Below, one piece after another: positions 1 to 5,516 of a stretch of 5,516 nucleotides of DNA. Position 1 is the stretch's first letter, and each line of letters begins with the position of its first letter. The position numbers were made by a program, and so were the translations under genes. This stretch comes from Elusimicrobiota bacterium (GTDB lineage Bacteria > CG03 > SLGR01 > PWQF01), in NCBI GenBank assembly GCA_003556865.1, contig PWQF01000148.1, positions 1 to 5,516 on the forward strand. The letters run 5' to 3'. The notes beneath the pieces were generated by a model. The model was given only the letters and a program-made list of their open reading frames with translations, ran no database searches and was not told the DNA's origin.

Positions 1-1209
<1,209 letters not shown>

Positions 1210-1213
<4 letters not shown>

Positions 1214-1773
1214 AATTTATCTTCCTTTTTCCTGTAAACAGTTTCCATTATATAAACAGGCTTAATATCTGTCCACTTCCCGCTTCGTCCCTCTTTATAA
1301 AGTCTTTTGGTTTCAGAAACTATCTTTGCAGCAGATATTTTTAGTTTTACCGCATTTTTGTATTCAGACTGGGACCTGGTTATTATTTTAAAGCCACCTT
1401 TCCGGCGGCCGGTGCCATCATATGATGCATAATAATAACGGTCCCGGTAAGCTTTTAAAATAATTTCATGCTCTTTTTTTCCGGCAAGATCCATAGAAGA
1501 AAAACCATAAGCAGGTATCTTCATAATCTGGGCAAAACTTATACCGAAGCTTAAACCCACCCTTATCCCTGTAAAAGAACCCGGACCCACCCCCATTCCT
1601 ATAGCTTTAATCTGGTTTTTACTAACAGCCAATTCCCTGAAAAGTAAATCCACAGTTGGGATAAGAGTTTCCGAATGCCGGCGGCCGGGAATATTTTTTT
1701 CAGCAAACTGCCCTTTCTGTGGGCCTAAAGCAACAGAAAAAGAATCTGCTGTTGTATCAATCCCCAGAAACAT
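1210..1773 (-). CDS. tsaB: tRNA t6A biosynthesis protein TsaB
   Basis: Inactive Kae1/TsaD paralogue that scaffolds the bacterial TsaBDE complex, which adds threonylcarbamoyl to A37 of ANN-decoding tRNAs in the cytoplasm. The N-terminal ASKHA lobe is clear: FLGIDTTADSFSVAL at 2-16, RRHSETLIP at 31-39, and the family signature GVGPGSFTGIRVGLSFG at 61-77. The second lobe is thin. KAYRDRYYYASY at 107-118 stands where relatives have a DARR-x-EVY type motif, and IKPVYI at 170-175 corresponds to the usual P-x-Y-L-R ending. At 187 residues it is shorter than the common 210-240, the loss lying in the C-terminal lobe, which is often reduced in this family. The ATG start lies inside the end of tsaE (17-nt overlap) with no strong ribosome site, suggesting coupling to tsaE. 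The stop overlaps the hisG start. Confidence 0.93.
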
Positions 1774-2224
1774 TTTTTTTGCTGAAATTTATTTCCAGCC
1801 GCCGTTTTTTGGGGGAAAGATGATTAAACTTAATAAACACCCCTCTCTCAGGCCATAGCCGGCGGGCTCTGTCTGCCCACTCAATTGCTGTTACAGCTTT
1901 CTCCGCCAGCAACTCATCCCACCCAAGATGCATTATTTCTTCAAGTGAACTTAAGCGGTAAAGATCCAGATGAACTAACCTTAGATTCCCGGTTTCATCC
2001 CTGTATTTTCTTACCAGCTGGAAGCTTGGACTTACAATATTTTCTTTTATTCCAAGACCCTTCCCAAGACCTTTTAGAAAAGTTGTCTTACCTGCCCCCA
2101 ACTCTCCCCAAAGGAAAATATTCCCTTTTTTCAGCCTCCCGGCCAGTTCAGCTCCAAGAGAGGAAGTTTGAGCTGCGGAGCCTGTGTTTCTAACAAGTTT
2201 TCCACAGGCAGAATAGTTTTCCAC
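1757..2224 (-). CDS. tsaE: tRNA t6A biosynthesis ATPase TsaE
   Basis: P-loop ATPase that drives cycling of the TsaB-TsaD complex during t6A37 synthesis. Its place directly before tsaB fits that role. The 155-residue length is normal. Visible motifs are the Walker A loop GELGAGKTT at 40-48, the switch-like VSPSF at 64-68 (more often SPTF), VHLDLYR at 84-90, LGWDE at 100-104 and IEWAD at 114-118. The start is GTG at 2222-2224: a TAA sits two codons upstream and there is no ATG before the Walker A loop, so no standard ATG alternative exists. No good Shine-Dalgarno is seen ahead of the GTG, which lies 26 nt after the preceding stop. The first codons contain an 11-bp direct repeat (GTTTTCCACAG on the plus strand at 2197-2207 and 2216-2226), probably incidental. 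Confidence 0.94.
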   Translation of the reverse strand: MENYSACGKLVRNTGSAAQTSSLGAELAGRLKKGNIFLWGELGAGKTTFLKGLGKGLGIKENIVSPSFQLVRKYRDETGNLRLVHLDLYRLSSLEEIMHLGWDELLAEKAVTAIEWADRARRLWPERGVFIKFNHLSPKKRRLEINFSKKNVSGD

Positions 2225-2250
2225 AGCTTACAAACAATAAGTTTTTTCGC

Positions 2251-2556
2251 TTACTGCTGGGAGTCTTCCTTCTTTTCTTCCTCTTGAGTTACTGACTCCT
2301 GAGGTTCTTCTTCTGGCTTATCTTCAGAGGATTCGCTTTCAGAAATTTCATCTTCTATTTCTTCTTCTTCTTTTTTCGCTTCCATATTATCCTTAATATT
2401 TGATATCCCGGCAGCTATAGCAACTGCTCCCACCAGAATAAGAAACGGAGGAAGAGAGCCCTGAAGAACAACCAGGAAATGGCTCCAACCACCCCATGAA
2501 ACCAGCCATAAAACGCCTACTACAACACCTACCAGTCCAAAAATCAGACTTAACAT
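2251..2556 (-). CDS. Small two-helix membrane protein with an acidic C-terminal tail, function unknown
   Basis: I do not recognise a named family. The 101-residue product has two hydrophobic segments, about residues 3-20 (rich in Gly and Val, ending LWLVSW) and 36-53 (FLILVGAVAIAAGI), joined by a short loop with WGGWSHF. Residues ~59-101 form a highly charged tail in which about half the positions are Glu or Asp, probably disordered. The tail should sit on one side of the membrane, plausibly the cytoplasm with both ends inside. A longer reading from 2583 would add nine residues, but ATG at 2554-2556 is the better start because AGGGAGGT lies upstream at 7-nt spacing, the strongest ribosome site in the window. 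It sits 32 nt after nnr and 26 nt before tsaE, so it is cotranscribed with housekeeping genes that have no membrane role. An intact frame with a strong ribosome site argues that it is expressed. Confidence 0.85.
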   Translation of the reverse strand: MLSLIFGLVGVVVGVLWLVSWGGWSHFLVVLQGSLPPFLILVGAVAIAAGISNIKDNMEAKKEEEEIEDEISESESSEDKPEEEPQESVTQEEEKKEDSQQ

Positions 2557-2560
2557 AAAC

Positions 2561-2570
2561 TTACCTCCCT
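2561..2570 (-). promoter_or_regulatory. Strong Shine-Dalgarno site deciding the start of the small membrane protein
   Basis: On the minus strand the site reads AGGGAGGTAA; its GGAGG core (2564-2568) is 7 nt from the ATG at 2554-2556. It lies inside the extra reading that would begin at 2583, so it favours the shorter 101-residue product. Most other genes here have weak sites and depend on overlap, so this gene probably initiates independently and more strongly. Confidence 0.85.
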
Positions 2571-2588
2571 TAACACTACTCATTACAC

Positions 2589-4076
2589 TTAGACTTTTCC
2601 TATCTCAGCCAGAAAATCTTCCGGCAAAACCGATCTTTCCCCCCTTTTCCAAACTGCTATGTCCCCAGAACGTCCGTGAACCCAAGCTCCTGTGGCGGCA
2701 GCCTTAATTCCGCTTAGACCCTGAGCCAGTAGAGCGCCTATTATTCCGGAAAGAATATCCCCTGCACCCCCTACGGACATACCCGGATTTCCGGTTGAAT
2801 TTAAATATGTTTTTTCTCCATTACTTACAACCGAACGGTAGCCTTTAAGCAACAACGTCACTCCATACCCGGAAGCAAACTCCCTTGCTGTAGCTACCGG
2901 TTCTTCGCTTACCCTGTCTTTTCCCTTACCCAGCAGCCTTTTCATCTCACCGGGATGGGGCGTAAGCACGGTTATCCTACCTTTTCTGTCGCGTAAAATA
3001 TCCGGATTATCTGAAACGCAGTTAAGACCGTCAGCATCAAGGAGAAGAGGGCAGTTCAGTTTTTTTATAAGCTTCTTAATAAGAGCCGCCTCTTCCCTGC
3101 CACACCCCATTCCGGGACCTGCAACTACTGCGTCTATATTTCTTTCTTCAATAAAATCAAAAATCTCCTCGGCGGCGCTGCTTCCCCCATTAGAAAGCTC
3201 CGGCAGTAAAAGGCTCATAGGACTCATACTGAACCTGTTAAAGCCGGCGGCTCTCCCGGATATAAAGGCGCAGGTGACCAAGCCGGCGCCCGCTTTGAGA
3301 GCCCCTGCCGAGGCCATTGCAGCCGCCCCTTCCATCCCCTTATTTCCACCGATCACCAAAACGTGGCCGTAATCCTTTTTATGAGTGAACTTTTTCCTGC
3401 GCTTAAAATAACCGGCGCAGTCCTGCCGACACTGAAGCTCAAAGGGGCGGTGATATTTTTCCACCTCCAGGCCGGTCCCTATATCTATAACTTCAATAGA
3501 ACCGGAATATGCGCTGCCCGGGCTGAGGGCCTGCCCTATTTTCGGATACTCAAACGTTAATGTTATATCCGATTTAATTGAAGCAGGATCCGCTTCCCCT
3601 GTACCTGAATGCACTCCCGTAGGAATGTCACAGGATAATATGATTTTACTATTTTTATTAATTATTTCAAGAATATTTGTAAGATTTTCTCTGAGGGGCG
3701 GGGAAAATCCGGTGCCCAGGATGCAATCAACAGCCAGCTTTCTGCCTTCAAGTATGAATTTTATCTCATTTACATCGCTAAATGTTTTTATTTTTCCGGG
3801 GTACCTTTTCTCCTGTATTGCGGGAAGTCCTTTTAATTTTTTTTCCCATAAAAGGCATACATCGGCCCTGCGTCCCCATTTTTTCAGGTAACGGGCCGCA
3901 ACAAGGCCGTCTCCGCCGTTATTGCCGCTTCCGCAGAAAAAAATTACAGGGGTTTCCGGGAAAAACTCATAAATGAATTCAGCCATACCCCGCCCTGCCC
4001 TTTCCATAAGAACTTCCGGAGGGACTGAAGAAGAAGAATCCAGTCTGTTCATTTCCTGCGGGGAGATCAGTTTCAT
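2589..4076 (-). CDS. nnr: Bifunctional NAD(P)HX epimerase / ADP-dependent NAD(P)HX dehydratase
   Basis: Metabolite-repair enzyme. It interconverts the R and S forms of hydrated NAD(P)H and dehydrates the S form back to NAD(P)H using ADP. The 495-residue protein has both expected domains. Residues ~1-215 are the YjeF-N epimerase, with FFCGSGNNGGDGLVAARYL at 46-64, VDCILGTG at 116-123 and SCDIPTGVHSGTGE at 148-161. Residues ~225-495 are the ribokinase-like dehydratase, with VLVIGGNKGMEGAA at 239-252, VVAGPGMG at 317-324, LLDADGLN at 345-352, LTPHPGEM at 371-378 and the nucleotide/catalytic stretch GNPGMSVGGAGDILSG at 429-444. Domain order and length are normal. The ATG overlaps the acpS stop as ATGA. 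Adjacency to acpS and tsaE is a common bacterial arrangement. Confidence 0.96.
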   Translation of the reverse strand: MKLISPQEMNRLDSSSSVPPEVLMERAGRGMAEFIYEFFPETPVIFFCGSGNNGGDGLVAARYLKKWGRRADVCLLWEKKLKGLPAIQEKRYPGKIKTFSDVNEIKFILEGRKLAVDCILGTGFSPPLRENLTNILEIINKNSKIILSCDIPTGVHSGTGEADPASIKSDITLTFEYPKIGQALSPGSAYSGSIEVIDIGTGLEVEKYHRPFELQCRQDCAGYFKRRKKFTHKKDYGHVLVIGGNKGMEGAAAMASAGALKAGAGLVTCAFISGRAAGFNRFSMSPMSLLLPELSNGGSSAAEEIFDFIEERNIDAVVAGPGMGCGREEAALIKKLIKKLNCPLLLDADGLNCVSDNPDILRDRKGRITVLTPHPGEMKRLLGKGKDRVSEEPVATAREFASGYGVTLLLKGYRSVVSNGEKTYLNSTGNPGMSVGGAGDILSGIIGALLAQGLSGIKAAATGAWVHGRSGDIAVWKRGERSVLPEDFLAEIGKV

Positions 4077-4447
4077 TTTTTTCTCCAGAATACAGCGCTG
4101 GCTACTGCATATTCTCTTTCATGGGATATGCTTAATGAATACTCTATTTTTTCTTTGCTTAATTTTTGTGCGGCCCGACAGCAAGCAGAAAAGACGGGAG
4201 CCGACCCTGCACTTTCAATTTCCATTTCCCTCCACAGCAGTGTAATCCCTTTGGTTTTTAGAGCCTTATAAGCCGCCTCTTTAAGAGCCACTCTTCCCGC
4301 AGCATGTTCAAAAGCGTTTTTTTTACCCATACAATAATCTATTTCTTTTTTGGTAAGAATGCGTTTCAGCAGGCCGGTATGCTCTGAGGCGCTTTTTTTA
4401 AGGCGATTTATATTGAGTATATCAATCCCGCTTCCCAGAATGCTCAT
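4073..4447 (-). CDS. acpS: Holo-[acyl-carrier-protein] synthase
   Basis: Transfers 4'-phosphopantetheine from CoA to the active serine of acyl carrier protein, switching on fatty-acid synthesis. The 124-residue length is typical of the small trimeric AcpS type. GSGIDI at 5-10 carries the metal-binding Asp9. LTKKEIDYC at 31-39 corresponds to the T-x-x-E region. FEHAAGRVALKEAAYKAL at 46-63 is the core motif with metal-binding Glu57; the usual form is LAGRFAAKEA. LSISHEREYAVASAVF at 105-120 is the C-terminal SISH motif. The ATG overlaps the stop of the 41-codon ORF upstream as ATGA, and a G-rich GGGGGTG stretch on the minus strand just before it could act as a weak ribosome site. The stop overlaps the nnr start, so it is coupled on both sides. 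Confidence 0.95.
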   Translation of the reverse strand: MSILGSGIDILNINRLKKSASEHTGLLKRILTKKEIDYCMGKKNAFEHAAGRVALKEAAYKALKTKGITLLWREMEIESAGSAPVFSACCRAAQKLSKEKIEYSLSISHEREYAVASAVFWRKK

Positions 4448-4569
4448 TTAAACTGCACCCCCGAAATTATACAGGTTTTATCCATTGAGGGGAATAGAGA
4501 TGGGACCTTAAAAAAAAGAGCCCAGTAAATAAGAGCCAGAACCAGTAAAAATATAAAGCCTTTAATCAT
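4444..4569 (-). CDS. 41-residue single-helix membrane miniprotein between pdxJ and acpS, function unknown
   Basis: The intact ORF exactly fills the gap between two known genes: its ATG overlaps the pdxJ stop as ATGA at 4566-4569, and its TGA overlaps the acpS start as ATGA at 4444-4447. The product begins MIKGFIFLLVLALIYWALFF, a single hydrophobic segment of about 17-19 residues after one Lys. A short polar tail of about 20 residues follows, containing PSLFPSMD and a Cys. I recognise no family. Double coupling in one reading frame is unlikely by chance and is the main argument for translation. It may instead be only a relay that carries ribosomes from pdxJ to acpS. The frame crosses a run of eight A/T at 4510-4517, where an indel error would break it, but the exact overlaps at both ends argue against that. 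No strong ribosome site is visible. Confidence 0.62.
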   Translation of the reverse strand: MIKGFIFLLVLALIYWALFFKVPSLFPSMDKTCIISGVQFK

Positions 4570-5276
4570 TTAAGCAACTCTTTCATTTCTTTTACCGCTG
4601 TTTCAAGTCCCACAAAAACAGAGCGGCAGACAATAGAATAACCTATATTAAGCTCACTGACGCCCGGGATACGGGCCACAGAAGCCACATTAAAGTAATT
4701 AAGACCGTGCCCGGCATTTAACTTAAGCCCCAGTTCAAGAGCCTCTTCGGATGCTATTTTAAGTTTTTTTAATTCATAACCTCTCTCCTTAGGAGAAGAA
4801 TTGGCGTAATTTCCGGTATGAATTTCCACGGCATCAGCATTTGCTTCTGCCGATTCCTTTATAGCGTGGGGGATGGGGTCCACAAAAAAAGAGACCTCTA
4901 TACCGCTTTCTTTAAGCGCATCTGCAGTTTTTTTTAATCTTTCCCTATCCCCCGCAACATTAAGTCCTCCCTCGGTAGTAAGCTCTTCTCTTCTTTCAGG
5001 AACGATGCATACGCTGGCCGGTGAAAGCTTAAGGGCAATTGCCACCATCTCCGGATCCGCCGCCATTTCAAGGTTTAAAGGTAATATGTTTTCCTGCTTA
5101 AGGCAAAAAACGTCACGGTCCTTTATATGTCTCCGGTCAAGCCGAAGATGAACCGTAATTACGTCACCCCCCCCTTTTTTAACGGCCCGGGCCGTCTTCA
5201 GTATATCCGGGATACCCTCCTTCCTGGCTTCGCGCAGGGTGGCCACATGATCAATATTAACTCCCAGCATTACCAT
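4566..5276 (-). CDS. pdxJ: Pyridoxine 5'-phosphate synthase
   Basis: Condenses 1-deoxy-D-xylulose 5-phosphate with 3-amino-1-hydroxyacetone 1-phosphate to pyridoxine 5'-phosphate, the last ring-forming step of DXP-dependent vitamin B6 synthesis, in the cytoplasm. The 236-residue TIM barrel is full length. Motifs are LGVNIDHVATLREAR at 4-18, ITVHLRLDRRHIKDRDV at 40-56, NLEMA at 68-72 (with the catalytic Glu70), VPERREELTTEGGL at 92-105, EIHTGNYA at 151-158, NAGHGLNYFNV at 187-197 and LNIGYSIV at 209-216. Two positions differ from the usual pattern: HLRED is HLRLD and LNIGH is LNIGY. The start at 5276 has no good ribosome site and follows the 27-codon ORF by 5 nt; ATG at 5268-5270 (Met3) is an equally plausible start. 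Its stop overlaps the next ORF as ATGA. Confidence 0.96.
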   Translation of the reverse strand: MVMLGVNIDHVATLREARKEGIPDILKTARAVKKGGGDVITVHLRLDRRHIKDRDVFCLKQENILPLNLEMAADPEMVAIALKLSPASVCIVPERREELTTEGGLNVAGDRERLKKTADALKESGIEVSFFVDPIPHAIKESAEANADAVEIHTGNYANSSPKERGYELKKLKIASEEALELGLKLNAGHGLNYFNVASVARIPGVSELNIGYSIVCRSVFVGLETAVKEMKELLK

Positions 5277-5281
5277 AATAT

Positions 5282-5365
5282 TCAGTGACCTATATATCTG
5301 GCATAGATCCAGAGTATGAAAGCAATTATTACAGCCAGTATTTTTAAAAGAGATTTTTTATTCAT
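5282..5365 (-). CDS. 27-residue membrane miniprotein in the cdaR position; CdaR anchor-like
   Basis: The ATG overlaps the cdaA stop as ATGA at 5362-5365, and the TGA is 5 nt before pdxJ. The product starts MNKKSLLKILAVIIAFILW and ends IYARYIGH: a positively charged N-terminus and one membrane helix of about 17 residues. In many bacteria the gene after cdaA encodes CdaR (YbbR), a regulator with a single N-terminal anchor followed by extracytoplasmic YbbR domains. That anchor typically reads like LKI-(hydrophobic)-LAF-x-LW-x-YV, which this peptide resembles. No YbbR domain follows, and there is no room for one before pdxJ. I infer either a reduced CdaR, which might still contact CdaA in the membrane, or an unrelated coupling peptide. 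The similarity covers only a short hydrophobic stretch, so homology is not proven. Confidence 0.58.
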   Translation of the reverse strand: MNKKSLLKILAVIIAFILWIYARYIGH

Positions 5366-5516
5366 TTTAGTTCAGCTTCTTTAACCGGTTTTTCCCTTAC
5401 CTTTTCCTGGTAATAAGAAATTAAAACTGCTTTAATTTCCTGAAGCTCCATATCCTGTTTAAGGGTCCCTTCCCTGGCCAGAGAATATTCCCCTGTCTCT
5501 TCTGAAACAACCAGAA
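5362..5516 (-). CDS. cdaA: Diadenylate cyclase CdaA, C-terminal 51 residues (5' end outside the window)
   Basis: Only the end of the gene is visible, entering from the right edge. The readable tail begins LVVSEETGEYSLAREGTL, the conserved final strand region of the DisA_N/DAC domain in membrane-bound CdaA proteins, which normally read VVVSEETG-x-IS-x-A-x-x-G-x-L. A helical, charged stretch follows and the protein ends KEAELK. CdaA makes cyclic di-AMP from two ATP at the membrane. The catalytic DGA and RHR motifs and the membrane helices lie upstream and cannot be checked. Placement before pdxJ, acpS and nnr matches the cdaA-cdaR-pdxJ arrangement known from other bacteria. The stop overlaps the next ORF as ATGA. 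Confidence 0.88.
   Translation of the reverse strand, partial: LVVSEETGEYSLAREGTLKQDMELQEIKAVLISYYQEKVREKPVKEAELK

Noticed and set aside
2197..2226. Two TTTTCCACA motifs resembling DnaA boxes (11-bp direct repeat GTTTTCCACAG, 19-bp period)
   Set aside because: Each differs from TTATCCACA at one position. They lie in the first codons of tsaE, and there is no AT-rich unwinding region or dnaA/dnaN nearby. Two partial matches are weak evidence for an origin or regulation.
2227..2245. CTTA...TAAG mini-hairpin in the gap before tsaE as a terminator
   Set aside because: The stem is only 4 bp, AT-rich and lacks a following T-run, so it would not terminate transcription.
2557..2583. Nine-residue N-terminal extension of the small membrane protein from ATG at 2583
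   Set aside because: The extension would contain the strong Shine-Dalgarno site for the ATG at 2554-2556 and adds no recognisable signal, so the shorter form is preferred.

Overview
The window is a tightly packed bacterial operon fragment read entirely from the minus strand. In transcription order (right to left) it holds: the 3' end of a CdaA-type diadenylate cyclase gene; a 27-codon membrane miniprotein ORF; pdxJ; a 41-codon membrane miniprotein ORF; acpS; a fused NAD(P)HX epimerase/dehydratase gene (nnr); a 101-residue membrane protein with an acidic tail; tsaE; tsaB; a long-form hisG; and the 5' part of gltX. Five junctions are ATGA stop/start overlaps, two more are longer overlaps, and the largest gap is about 30 nt. 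No promoter, terminator, tRNA, rRNA, CRISPR array or mobile element is visible, and no stretch over 300 nt lacks a gene.

The order cdaA-(cdaR)-pdxJ-acpS-nnr-tsaE resembles clusters known from Deltaproteobacteria and some uncultured phyla such as Omnitrophota. The HisG reads like the long form I associate with Planctomycetes-like and related lineages. Together these suggest an uncultured Gram-negative-type bacterium, but the phylum is a guess. TGA is used as a normal stop, and GTG and TTG starts occur (tsaE, gltX).

Functionally this is a core-metabolism and translation operon: c-di-AMP synthesis, vitamin B6 synthesis, acyl-carrier-protein activation, repair of damaged NAD(P)H, the t6A tRNA-modification partners TsaE and TsaB, the first step of histidine synthesis, and glutamyl-tRNA charging. 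No defence or mobile system is present.

Two things stand out. First, a perfect 44-bp inverted repeat at the left edge cuts gltX off just after a conserved Cys-x-Cys. It has the structure of a fold-back chimera made during amplification or assembly, so the left ~40 nt should not be trusted. Second, two tiny single-helix membrane ORFs flank pdxJ and are stitched to their neighbours by ATGA overlaps. The first sits where cdaR normally lies and looks like a CdaR reduced to its N-terminal membrane anchor.
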